From contig DBCB01000271.1 of NCBI GenBank assembly GCA_002303765.1, forward strand, positions 1-12,054: 12,054 bases of DNA. The letters run 5' to 3'. This stretch comes from Planctomycetaceae bacterium UBA969 (GTDB lineage Bacteria > Planctomycetota > Planctomycetia > Gemmatales > Gemmataceae). A program made the translations under genes and the position numbers. The notes beneath the pieces are model-generated. The model was not told the DNA's origin and searched no databases. It saw nothing but the letters and a program-made list of their open reading frames with translations. Of this stretch, positions 1-8,212 are shown in pieces. The first letter of the stretch is position 1; the number at the start of each line of letters is the position of its first letter.

Positions 1-21
1 ACGACGCGTTAGCTTTGCCAT
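1..21 (-). CDS. Start of a truncated gene, probably a DUF1552 protein with a twin-arginine N-terminus
   Basis: The minus strand reads ATG at 21-19 and continues open to the window edge, giving seven residues, MAKLTRR. A good ribosome binding site (AAAGGG at 34-29, seven bases before the ATG) lies in the 13-bp gap after the stop of the DUF1592-type cytochrome gene, so this is very likely the next gene of the same operon. The two arginines at residues 6-7 fit the start of a twin-arginine signal, and the same LTRR string opens the amidohydrolase upstream in this window. In planctomycetes the gene after a DUF1587/1592/1588/1585 protein is commonly a DUF1552 protein beginning with an RRTFLRG-like Tat signal. 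That identity is inferred from context alone, because seven residues cannot establish a family. Confidence 0.6.
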
Positions 22-34
22 TAGTAATCCCTTT

Positions 35-2584
35 TTATTTGGTTTTAAAAACCCTGCTTTGTACAACTTCATGCACTAAAGAGCGAAAAGCGTGATTCTC
101 TTTCTTGGTTAAGCCAAGAATTTGCTCTATTACTTCACGATCCGAATACTGCAATGTAGCGCCTGTAGAATAAACCAAAAGTTTACCCGCAAGATTCCTT
201 GCAATCTGATCGTTATCCAGAAGAACAATCTTTTTGTAATCATCAATGTTTGAAAAATGTTCGCCTTTATGGGTATCGCCTGAAGCTTCGACGGGCTTTG
301 CCATCCAGACTTTTCGGCCAGGATAATTTTTCAACTCCACATATTTATTGCCATCCCCACCTTGCTTGGTCCTGTAAAAATCCCTCCAACCACCGATCAC
401 ATCAAAATTTTCCAGCGCAAAGCCCGGGGGATCGATCTTCACATGGCAGGAAGCACAAACCTCTACTGTCTTGTGTTTCTCAAGTTGTTGGCGAATGGTG
501 ACAGCGCCTCTGATATCGGGCTCAATGGCTGCAACATCGGGAGGGGGAGGGGATGGAGGAAGCCCAAGAATTCGTTCAAGCACCCACACTCCCCGCTTGA
601 CCGGAGAAGTATAGGTGGCATTCGTGGAAAGCTTTAAAACACTGGCATGAGTGATAATTCCTCCCCGATGTGACCCAACAGGAAGTTCGACTTTCCGTAA
701 ATCCATGCCAACCACGCCATCGATTCCATAATGTTTTGCAAGCCTTTCATTCAGCATGGTCCAAGATGAATCAAAAAAGGAAGATGCTGGAAGGTTTTCA
801 TCCAAGACTTTCTGGAAGAATTTCTTTGTTTCTTCGGGCATAGACCAAGCGAGCTTGTCATCAAATTCCCCGTACATGTTGTCGGGTTTCATCTCATGGA
901 TTTTGCGAAGATCAAGCCATTGACCTGTGAAACTTTCTGTAAAGCGATTTGATTTTGGATGTTTCAAAAGCCTTTCGGTTTGTTCCCTTAAAATATTAGG
1001 TTTATTTAATTCTCCCCGTTTCGCAATTTCCAACAATTCATCATCAGGCATTGAATCCCAGATAAAGTAAGACAATCTGGATGCCAGTGCATGATCATCA
1101 AGCGCCCCGGGTTTTTCAATAAGCATCAAAAAGTAAGGAGAACAAAGAACCGATTTGTAAATCTTTGGTAATACAACCTCGAGAGGTTCCCCCTTGTCAA
1201 GCATTTCATGAGCCGAACTAATATAAGTGCCGAATAACTCTTCAGAAACATTGGATCGAAAGGCCCGGGGAATGAATTCACGAATCAAACGGGTGGCATC
1301 AGCCTTTGGATCTTTGCTGATCATTCTAAGACGGTTATGGGGCTTGGAAAATTCCCCTGCATTCCATTTACTCCAGTCAGTTTTGATGGTTTTTCCCGCA
1401 AGTGTGTCGGCATAAAAAAGATTGGGTACCCTAGGCAAACCCCCAAAAAACTGCTGATAACCCCTGCCTGCATCTAATGGCCCTTCAAGTTCAATCCAGT
1501 CCACTGCAAGTCCAGGCCCATTAAAATCGGGGCCTACAGGTTTGTCTTTTAATTGTTTCTTTAATTCAGAAAAAAAGGGCAAACCCATGCCTTCAAGATA
1601 TATTTGTTCGCCCCGGGGTAATCCAACTTCAACTTCGATTACACGCTTTTTGTTTGCAGGTGCATCTTGAATTGAAATTACATGTTCCAGTTTTTCATGA
1701 GCAAACCTATCGGAACTTATTTTTCCCATTAGCACTGGAATGGGTTTCCCATCCGTATTTAGTGCGCTTACTGATGCACGGATTTTATATCTTCCGGGAA
1801 GCGATGTCTGTATCGTGGTCACGCTGCCATGCTTGTACAAGGTTGCACACAAAACAATTGTATCGCCTTCAAAACGTACAAATGGCTCCATTCCCTGTCG
1901 ATTAGGCTTGGGCCTGCTTTCCAAAAATTCTTTCCCACTCCAGCGTTTTACCAACGGATTCATAAGCACAATATCATTTGGGAACAAGGCTTCAAGCGCG
2001 CGGTCTGCAGCAAGTTGGTAACGGACTAGATGGGTCGCGGAAATTTCCAACCCACTGCTGATTTTGTCAAACCCAGCAACTAGGTTGTCTTCGGGCAGCA
2101 AGTCTTTCAAAGGTATTTGAATTCCGAGGAGGTCGTGAAGGGTGTTTTCATATTCCGATCGGTTTAATCTGCGCACTAAAACGCGCCCTTCCAAGCCCTG
2201 CCTTTCGATATAAGCCTTCTTCAACCTGCCATCAATCCAAGAAAGAAATTCCTTTCGGTCTGCAACTGAAGGTTGAACTTCTTTTGGAGGTGGCATCTCA
2301 TTATTTTGAATGCGGTCGTGAACCCGGGAAAGTTTCTCGAGCATGGCAGGGTTGGAAAAATCAATTTTGGAAACTTCGAGGGATAATGTTGCGCGCGGCT
2401 TGTCGCCCGAATGACAATCAAGGCAATGACTTTCTATAAAACTTTTTATTTTTGGAGGTATCTCGGCAGAGTCTGCCCAAGCATTGTTATTAATGAAAAA
2501 TAAAAGGAACCCTGCGAGTACTTTAAAAAGTACTTTTGAATCAGACTCTGAAAATAATCTTCTGCAACCACCAACAATAAACAT
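35..2584 (-). CDS. DUF1592-type planctomycete cytochrome (PSCyt1-DUF1587-DUF1595-DUF1592-DUF1588-DUF1585)
   Basis: This 849-residue exported di-haem protein has unknown substrate. A Sec-type signal is visible: hydrophobic residues 19-31 followed by an AWA cleavage site near 35-37. A PSCyt1 haem domain carries CLDCH (C54, C57, H58), and M87 in the MPPP stretch is a likely axial ligand. Then come a DUF1587-like segment (about 133-200), a beta-rich linker (about 230-365), DUF1595 (about 428-490), DUF1592 (about 495-620), DUF1588 (about 638-735) with the second haem motif CASCH (C710, C713, H714), and DUF1585 at the C-terminus (about 780-849). Motifs and domain order match the full-length family, with no visible truncation. 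AAGGGG at 2591-2596, six bases before the ATG, supports the start. It sits 57 bp after the DUF1501 gene and 13 bp before the next gene. Known: the family is expanded in planctomycetes. Inferred: an electron-transfer or oxidative role outside the cytoplasm. Confidence 0.93.
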   Translation of the reverse strand: MFIVGGCRRLFSESDSKVLFKVLAGFLLFFINNNAWADSAEIPPKIKSFIESHCLDCHSGDKPRATLSLEVSKIDFSNPAMLEKLSRVHDRIQNNEMPPPKEVQPSVADRKEFLSWIDGRLKKAYIERQGLEGRVLVRRLNRSEYENTLHDLLGIQIPLKDLLPEDNLVAGFDKISSGLEISATHLVRYQLAADRALEALFPNDIVLMNPLVKRWSGKEFLESRPKPNRQGMEPFVRFEGDTIVLCATLYKHGSVTTIQTSLPGRYKIRASVSALNTDGKPIPVLMGKISSDRFAHEKLEHVISIQDAPANKKRVIEVEVGLPRGEQIYLEGMGLPFFSELKKQLKDKPVGPDFNGPGLAVDWIELEGPLDAGRGYQQFFGGLPRVPNLFYADTLAGKTIKTDWSKWNAGEFSKPHNRLRMISKDPKADATRLIREFIPRAFRSNVSEELFGTYISSAHEMLDKGEPLEVVLPKIYKSVLCSPYFLMLIEKPGALDDHALASRLSYFIWDSMPDDELLEIAKRGELNKPNILREQTERLLKHPKSNRFTESFTGQWLDLRKIHEMKPDNMYGEFDDKLAWSMPEETKKFFQKVLDENLPASSFFDSSWTMLNERLAKHYGIDGVVGMDLRKVELPVGSHRGGIITHASVLKLSTNATYTSPVKRGVWVLERILGLPPSPPPPDVAAIEPDIRGAVTIRQQLEKHKTVEVCASCHVKIDPPGFALENFDVIGGWRDFYRTKQGGDGNKYVELKNYPGRKVWMAKPVEASGDTHKGEHFSNIDDYKKIVLLDNDQIARNLAGKLLVYSTGATLQYSDREVIEQILGLTKKENHAFRSLVHEVVQSRVFKTK

Positions 2585-2641
2585 CCAAAGCCCCTTAAAA
2601 TGCCAAATAATTTAAAGCTATGTTCGCATAGTCATAGTTGA

Positions 2642-4021
2642 TTAAATAATTTCTTCAATGACTTGTCCGCGAGCCAATGGGTGTGGGCGCCCTGAATTGT
2701 CCAGATAATTTGTCTGCGGATCTATCCCCAGATAATCATAAATGGTGGCAAGAAAATCATGCGGATCGTATCGCTTGGTTTTCGGGTTTTCGCCTTTTGA
2801 ATTGGTGGCACCTACAATATCGCCACGCTTTTTCCCACCTCCCGAAATCAACACCGACATTGCACTAGGCCAGTGATCACGACCGATGTTGCCATTCGCA
2901 TTATGCTCCAACCTCGGAGTTCTGCCAAACTCGCCCGTAACCACCAGCATCACTTTTTCATCAAGTCCACGATCATAAAGATCTTCAATAAGCGTTGTTA
3001 CAATATGATCGTACCAAGGAAGGCGGGCCTTCATTGCTTTGTTCATATCCCAATTAACGGCATGATCATCCCAGTTGTAGCCCTTGGCATCAGAACCATA
3101 AGGTTGACCACCGATATACACATTAACAAAATTAACTCCAGACTCTACCAATCTGCGCGCAAGTAATAAATCCTGACCAAAACCACAGGCATTATATCGA
3201 TCCCGAAGCTTGATTTCTTCCTTGGAAATATCAAACGCAGTTGCAACCCTACTGCTTGTTAACACATCAAATGCCTGCCTTTGGTATTGGTTTACCGCAT
3301 CCAATGCACCTGAATTATCAAGGTTTGCACGGAATTGATCAAACCCACTTAACAAATGCCTGCGGTCCCCGAATCGCAATGGATCGATTTTCAATTGCAT
3401 CCCATCTGCACCCTGCGTCAATCCGTTGGAAGGATGAACATAATATTGGGGTACATCATACTTAGCACCAAAGAAACCCGGGCCTCGCCAAGGGGTAGAA
3501 GCCTTGAATGGCCCAACATTCACCGCGACCGGCATGCCATCTTTTAACATCCCTAGAGAACGATAAATCGAAGTTTCCATTGCAGGAAAGTAGGAATAGC
3601 CGTTGGCAGAACCGGGCATGTCATTTTTGTAACCGGTGCAAAGCCTGCGAGTGCCAAATCCATGGTCCGCTTCATCATGGGCAAGGCTTCTCAACAAAGT
3701 ATACTTGTTTGCTATTTTTGCATGCTTGGGCAATAGTTCGCATACATCAATACCCGGAACATTAGTATGAATGGGCGAAAAGTTTCCGCGAATTTCAGCC
3801 GATGCATCGGGCTTCATATCATAGGTTTCTAGATGGCTTGGCCCACCATGAACCCATAATACTATCACAGCACGATTTTTCTTTTCTGTTTGACCGGCCT
3901 GAGCTTGTAATTGAAAAAGTTGAGGCAGTGATAAACCACCCAAACAGATAGAACCCACGCTAAGCATGGTACGCCTGTTGACTTTTTTATTACCACCTAG
4001 CGAGTTTACTAAATCTAACAT
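2642..4021 (-). CDS. DUF1501 family protein with Tat signal
   Basis: This 459-residue protein belongs to the DUF1501 family, which shares the alkaline phosphatase/sulfatase-like fold but has no established reaction. The N-terminus has a twin-arginine motif (NRRTML, arginines 16-17), a hydrophobic stretch (about 20-35) and a plausible cleavage after the AQA at 40-42. Family landmarks are the LWVHGGPSHLETYD stretch at 55-68, an acidic WDDH at 317-320, GEFGRTPR at 363-370 and GRDHWP at 380-385. The C-terminal part about 418-452 (DPHDFLATIYDYLGID and following) is typical of the family, so the gene looks complete. AAAAGG at 4029-4034 lies seven bases before the ATG. It is the first gene of the left-hand operon, behind a promoter candidate at 4069-4098. 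DUF1501 more often accompanies DUF1549/DUF1553 cytochromes; here it precedes a DUF1592-type one. Confidence 0.93.
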   Translation of the reverse strand: MLDLVNSLGGNKKVNRRTMLSVGSICLGGLSLPQLFQLQAQAGQTEKKNRAVIVLWVHGGPSHLETYDMKPDASAEIRGNFSPIHTNVPGIDVCELLPKHAKIANKYTLLRSLAHDEADHGFGTRRLCTGYKNDMPGSANGYSYFPAMETSIYRSLGMLKDGMPVAVNVGPFKASTPWRGPGFFGAKYDVPQYYVHPSNGLTQGADGMQLKIDPLRFGDRRHLLSGFDQFRANLDNSGALDAVNQYQRQAFDVLTSSRVATAFDISKEEIKLRDRYNACGFGQDLLLARRLVESGVNFVNVYIGGQPYGSDAKGYNWDDHAVNWDMNKAMKARLPWYDHIVTTLIEDLYDRGLDEKVMLVVTGEFGRTPRLEHNANGNIGRDHWPSAMSVLISGGGKKRGDIVGATNSKGENPKTKRYDPHDFLATIYDYLGIDPQTNYLDNSGRPHPLARGQVIEEII

Positions 4022-4068
4022 GATTCAACCTTTTATGTGATAACATCAACCTCTGGCAGGATGACTCG

Positions 4069-4109
4069 ACTATACCATATTTCACAAGGAATTCACAAGA
4101 TTGTAGCAA
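4069..4109 (-). promoter_or_regulatory. Candidate sigma70-type promoter with in-phase 11-bp direct repeats, upstream of DUF1501
   Basis: On the minus strand, TTGTGA (4098-4093) and TATAGT (4074-4069) are separated by 18 bases, and a TGG just before the latter gives an extended -10. The predicted transcript start is near 4062, about 40 bases before the DUF1501 ATG. Overlapping the -35 are units beginning TTGTGAATTCC (4098-4088) and TTGTGAAATAT (4087-4077). A weaker unit, TTGCTACAATC (4109-4099), sits in the same 11-bp phase. Eight bases (CTTGTGAA) are identical between the two strong units. Tandem 11-bp half-sites overlapping a -35 are the layout of OmpR/PhoB-type response-regulator sites; that assignment is an inference, and no regulator is encoded here. 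Confidence 0.45.
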
Positions 4110-4122
4110 TATAAGATGGGGT

Positions 4123-4920
4123 TTATTTCCTAGGCAGGGAGTAGGGCCATTCTTTTTCCCTAAACCACTTGGTCAGAATAAACTTTTCGCCTTTGACCAC
4201 TGGTTCGCCCGCATGGGATGATTCCGGGATGATGACACCATTATTTGTATTTTCCCACAGGATCAATTTGCCCGCTACCGGAGTCATTGCTTTTCCAATT
4301 GCAGGAAAACCCGTTGCGCCACCCTCTTCAACATCATTGAGATAAATCATTGCAGTCCAAGGGCGGTTGCCATAATACTGAACCGTTTCCTTATCCGAGG
4401 TGAAGGCATCAAAGTGTTGTTTGAATTCCTGCCCAGGCCTATACCACTGACCTTGAATTGGTTCGGAATAAAGTAGTTCGATTCCTGCCAACAGTTGAAC
4501 TTTATCTTCAATTTCAAGGATGGTGGAAAAATCATAGCCGGGGTTTTGAAAGTAGGCGGTCATGCTGGTTCGACTGGCATCATAAGCAGTCTCCCTATCA
4601 GAACCAACGGTGGAAGGGTTGGCAGAAAAGCGAATCATATCGCATGCAATCTTGCATTGTTGGGGGTCAATAAAATTCTTGATTTCGAAAATATTGAAAG
4701 TTGGATGCAGTCGGCTTACGCCAGGAAGAGATTCAATTTTCGCAGGATCGATTTTTACGGGGCAAGATCTGAATAAATCAGGCAGTTCTAACTCAGCTTT
4801 AATAGCTTCGATATCAAACCGGTGTTGCATCAGGGTTTTTGCAACTTCAAGCTTGTGGATACCCAACCCAAGATTTTCCTTAACCCAACCCTTCCAACTC
4901 TGATCCAATTGCTTTTGCAT
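4123..4920 (-). CDS. Prolyl-4-hydroxylase-like 2-oxoglutarate/Fe(II) dioxygenase
   Basis: A 265-residue cytoplasmic enzyme (no signal peptide or membrane segment) of the prolyl 4-hydroxylase alpha-subunit type. Such enzymes use 2-oxoglutarate, O2, Fe(II) and usually ascorbate to hydroxylate a prolyl residue of a protein. The double-stranded beta-helix core runs from about 155 to 255. Iron ligands are H169 and D171 (HFD in the GQEFKQHFDAF stretch) and H236 (SSHAGEP); K246, ten residues after H236, is the expected 2-oxoglutarate binder. YLND at 193-196 and GGATGFP at 200-206 are also typical. The first 60 residues form a separate helical segment (GWVKENLGLG at 11-20) that I recognise only as a recurrent extension of bacterial relatives. 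AAAGG at 4927-4931 lies six bases before the ATG. The gene is 107 bp after the helicase stop, with no evident terminator between them, so co-transcription is possible. The target protein is unknown. Confidence 0.9.
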   Translation of the reverse strand: MQKQLDQSWKGWVKENLGLGIHKLEVAKTLMQHRFDIEAIKAELELPDLFRSCPVKIDPAKIESLPGVSRLHPTFNIFEIKNFIDPQQCKIACDMIRFSANPSTVGSDRETAYDASRTSMTAYFQNPGYDFSTILEIEDKVQLLAGIELLYSEPIQGQWYRPGQEFKQHFDAFTSDKETVQYYGNRPWTAMIYLNDVEEGGATGFPAIGKAMTPVAGKLILWENTNNGVIIPESSHAGEPVVKGEKFILTKWFREKEWPYSLPRK

Positions 4921-5027
4921 AAAGCGCCTTTACCTGATTTATTTGGATGAACTATGCTTATTTTCCCTGATCTGATTGTACCTAACAAAGGCATTTTCAT
5001 CCAGATGCAATCACGGCAATGGTTTGA

Positions 5028-8000
5028 CTAGCCACCTACCCGCTTTTCTTCAAGCAATTCAGCAGGCATATCATGTTCCAGTTCCCAAACAAAAGAGATT
5101 GGGCGCTCTCCTTCAAATTTAACTTGGTTGGCTCGGCCTAGAAACTGGAATGGAGCTGTTAATTTTTCAAACTCACTATTTATTCTGACAAAGAGGAAAA
5201 TCTGATAACCTCGCTCCCTGTGATGAATCAGGTTTTGCCCGTCAGTATGAACCTGTTTTGTGACAGATTGAGATTCCCAATGAAACAACTTTTCATTGAT
5301 GGGGTAATCTTTGTACATGGTGGATTCAGAAAAATCTTTTTCTGATTTGTTTGTAGTAATAAGCAAAGCATAAGATTTTATCGATTTAAAATGAAGTACT
5401 CCTGGGCCTCTTTGAGAGTTTTCATTAAAAGTGTCTTTCCCAAAGGCTGCTTGAATTTCATAATAGCCATAATGAGCATGCAATTCCAAGGGTAAGCCTT
5501 CGTAAGCAATATCCTTTTTTATAAGTGATCTTTCCTGGCTAAAAGAAGCGATTTCTGAAATATCGTTACAAAAGTTAGGGTTAGCTTTTAAGCGGCGAAA
5601 AGATTCATCCAAGGTTTTTGCCCCCATCATGACTCCGGTTTGGTTCCCCCATACCAAAGAATGCAGCATACAAGAGGCAGCGCCCGAAGGAACTGGCGTA
5701 TTGGAAAGAACCAAATCTTTAAGCCGTTGCAGGTGCTTGATTCCGGAAGATTGGCAGATCCTTCCTAGCGTAATTTTTAAAGCCTCCGCATCGGCATCAG
5801 TTACTTTGGGAATAATATTTGCTGCTGCTTTCCATTCACACCAAGGCTTCATCGCCAATACTTTCTCAGGCATTAAGTCATGATGCTTGAAATAATTTGC
5901 AAACGTAAGTTGCAAACCTGTTTCGTGTTCAAATGCCTTCAGCGTTTCAGGAATATAATTTTTAAGGTTTGAATATGCAGCCTTGATGTTTTGCAGAACC
6001 AAAACCATGGCTTGTTTTTCCATCTGGATAATACAGCCAGGAGGAAGATGCGGGAAACCCGCCAAGACTTCTTTTTCTATGTTGAATCGCCTACTTGGTA
6101 AGAGGGCCGCAAATTTGCGATCAATCCTGTAACGCTTGTGCATTTGCGCAACAAAATCTAAAACCAGCAAGCATTCCTTTTTTGTTGAAGTCGAGTGCCT
6201 TAGGCCGCGCCCCAACTGTTGCAGGTAAACGGTTAAACTATCCGTGGGCCTTAGAAATAGTACGAGGTTCACTTCGGGGATATCAACGCCCTCATTAAAA
6301 AGATCAACGGTAAATATAAATTTAATTTTGTTGTTTATTAAAGCCTGGACAGCATTTTTGCGATCTTCATCAAGGCTTTGCGCATGAAGCGCAAGCGAGG
6401 GCAAGCCGTTATTATTGAATTCTTGAGCCATGAATTCTGCATGTTTCACAGATACGCAAAAAGCAAGCCCTTTGTAAGACTGAATGTCCCCTAGGCAATA
6501 AAGATCAAGCGCACGGAAAATTGCATCAGTTCTTTGCTTTGCTGAGGAAGGATTATTGACATAAGCTTTTTCCAATTCTGATTGGGAGTATTTGCCTTTG
6601 TCCCAGAATTTTTCATCACTAATATTCACTGGGTCAGCAACACAGAAGTATTGGAAAGGGCAGAGAAGTTTTTCCTCTAAAGCCTCAGGCAGGCGCAATT
6701 CAGCAGCAACGCGGTCATTAAAATACTTGAGGATATTTTCGCCATCCATGCGCTCTGGGGTAGCAGTAAGACCCAATAAAATCTTCGGTTTAAAAAAGTC
6801 GAATATTCCTTGATAGCTAGATGCCGCACTATGGTGAACTTCATCCACCACGATGTATTCGTAATAATCTGCAGGGAGTTTAGTCCAAAGTTCTCTTGCA
6901 TGAAAAGTTTGCACAGTACAAAAAAGATGATCCATGTTAGCAGGGTCGGGCCTGCCACCGCCCAACTGACTGGCAAAGTTGGCATCCTTTAAAACAATCC
7001 TGAAAGTATCAAGGCTTTGAGTAAGAATCTCATCTCGATGGGCAAGAAATAATAGTTTTGGCCTTCTGCCTTGATTGCTTCCTACAAACCTTCGGTAATC
7101 GAGTGCTGCTATTACTGTTTTTCCAGTTCCTGTTGCAGCAATGACTAGATTCTTGAATGAGCCGCGGAGCATTCTTTCCGCATCTAGGTTTTCAAGGATT
7201 CGATTTTGAAAAGGGTACGCATTAACATCCATGAATTTGGATTGGGAAAATGAATTTACTCGTATGCCGCTAATATCCAAGGCTTCTTGAAGTTTTTTCT
7301 TATCAACTCCCTGCCTGTAAGTACTAAAGATTGGGCTATTCCAATAACCTTCAAACTCCGCTTCAAATTTCTTGATTATATCGGGAAGGTCTTGGCTGGT
7401 TACTTTGAGGTTCCATTCCAACCCCTCACGCATGGCAGGATCTGACATATTCGAAGAACCAACATAAGCCGTTGAAAAACCACTGTTCCGATGGAAGTAA
7501 TAAGCCTTTGCATGAAGCCTGGTATGTTTCTTATCGAACGATATTTTCAATTGCACATTCGAATACTTTGCCAGGCCCTCAATTGCTTCAAGCTGGGTTG
7601 CCCCGAGATAAGTAGTGGTGATAATTCTTACGGGGACCTTACGATCTTGCAGAATATCAAAGCCTTTGCGGAGCAACCTGAACCCCGAATTAAGGATAAA
7701 AGAAACCAAGATATCTAGGCGATCTGCTGATTCCATTTCGGCAATAAGCTCATTAAAAAGCTGTGGGCCATTTCGTGAACCAGTAAAAAGCGAACTATGC
7801 ACCAAAGATGTAACGGGTGCAGAGGGTTTTTGGTTTTGGCCCGTACGCAGAATAGCTTCCAGCAATCTACATTTATCATCCAGCAATTTGTCATCATCGA
7901 CCTGAGGATCCCACTTTTCAACTTCTGAAAGCACTTTATTAAATAAAAGAACCTGCTGTTGGACAGCATCATCCCCTTCAATACTTTCCAACGATCTTTG

Positions 8001-8147
8001 AATGAGTTGGCGGAGTTTATTGCTTAAAAAAGTGGGGGCCTCTGTTTTTTCAAGATCAATCACATTTTCGAAATCGCGTGGTTCCAATAACTTTTGCAAG
8101 CTTTTAGTCAATAACGCCGCATAAAGACCGGGATGAAGTTTTGCCAT
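5028..8147 (-). CDS. PLD-nuclease / SF2 helicase / DUF3427 fusion protein
   Basis: A 1039-residue cytoplasmic protein predicted to translocate on or unwind nucleic acid with an attached nuclease-like domain. Residues 1-110 are helical and unrecognised. A phospholipase D-like domain follows (about 115-270), with HAK at H212/K214 and GSSN at 230-233. The ResIII/DEAD-type helicase core has Walker A ATGTGKT (338-344), DEVH (435-438), TATPER (461-466), motif V around 613-624 (NEGVDIP) and motif VI QLGRGLR (644-650). The last roughly 270 residues fit DUF3427, including the FHWESQS stretch (955-961) and IFLFVR (983-988). This architecture is a known but functionally uncharacterised bacterial arrangement; antiphage or DNA-repair roles are inference. 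In the HxKx4D motif the Asp position is His219. An AGGTGA-like site (AGG at 8154-8156, six bases from the ATG) supports the start. Its own promoter should lie in 8148-8243, where I see no convincing -35/-10 pair. Confidence 0.92.
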   Translation of the reverse strand: MAKLHPGLYAALLTKSLQKLLEPRDFENVIDLEKTEAPTFLSNKLRQLIQRSLESIEGDDAVQQQVLLFNKVLSEVEKWDPQVDDDKLLDDKCRLLEAILRTGQNQKPSAPVTSLVHSSLFTGSRNGPQLFNELIAEMESADRLDILVSFILNSGFRLLRKGFDILQDRKVPVRIITTTYLGATQLEAIEGLAKYSNVQLKISFDKKHTRLHAKAYYFHRNSGFSTAYVGSSNMSDPAMREGLEWNLKVTSQDLPDIIKKFEAEFEGYWNSPIFSTYRQGVDKKKLQEALDISGIRVNSFSQSKFMDVNAYPFQNRILENLDAERMLRGSFKNLVIAATGTGKTVIAALDYRRFVGSNQGRRPKLLFLAHRDEILTQSLDTFRIVLKDANFASQLGGGRPDPANMDHLFCTVQTFHARELWTKLPADYYEYIVVDEVHHSAASSYQGIFDFFKPKILLGLTATPERMDGENILKYFNDRVAAELRLPEALEEKLLCPFQYFCVADPVNISDEKFWDKGKYSQSELEKAYVNNPSSAKQRTDAIFRALDLYCLGDIQSYKGLAFCVSVKHAEFMAQEFNNNGLPSLALHAQSLDEDRKNAVQALINNKIKFIFTVDLFNEGVDIPEVNLVLFLRPTDSLTVYLQQLGRGLRHSTSTKKECLLVLDFVAQMHKRYRIDRKFAALLPSRRFNIEKEVLAGFPHLPPGCIIQMEKQAMVLVLQNIKAAYSNLKNYIPETLKAFEHETGLQLTFANYFKHHDLMPEKVLAMKPWCEWKAAANIIPKVTDADAEALKITLGRICQSSGIKHLQRLKDLVLSNTPVPSGAASCMLHSLVWGNQTGVMMGAKTLDESFRRLKANPNFCNDISEIASFSQERSLIKKDIAYEGLPLELHAHYGYYEIQAAFGKDTFNENSQRGPGVLHFKSIKSYALLITTNKSEKDFSESTMYKDYPINEKLFHWESQSVTKQVHTDGQNLIHHRERGYQIFLFVRINSEFEKLTAPFQFLGRANQVKFEGERPISFVWELEHDMPAELLEEKRVGG

Positions 8148-8171
8148 GGATCACCTGCCTGCCAATTTTAA

Positions 8172-8212
8172 TTAACCAGATCCAGGTTATCACCCATCTA
8201 TTCTTTAACCAG
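8172..8212. repeat. Short direct repeats (TTAACCAG) upstream of the helicase gene
   Basis: TTAACCAG occurs at 8172-8179 and again at 8205-8212, with starts 33 bp apart. CCAGGTTAT at 8182-8190 gives a partial inverted match between them. They lie between the terminator of the upstream operon and the helicase start, where the helicase promoter must be. Spacing of about three helical turns would suit an operator, but 8-mers can recur by chance in AT-rich DNA and this is weak evidence. Confidence 0.2.

Noticed and set aside
2585..2641. CATAG direct repeat in the gap between DUF1501 and the cytochrome
   Set aside because: Too short and isolated to distinguish from chance; no promoter elements accompany it.
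4944..5003. Inverted repeat TGGATGAA / TTCATCCA between the helicase and dioxygenase genes
   Set aside because: Arms are only 8 bp and separated by 44 bases, with no T tract; not convincing as a terminator or operator.
6677..6985. 102-codon minus-strand frame inside the helicase gene
   Set aside because: It overlaps the helicase core in another frame and shows no protein-family pattern; it is a frame shadow.
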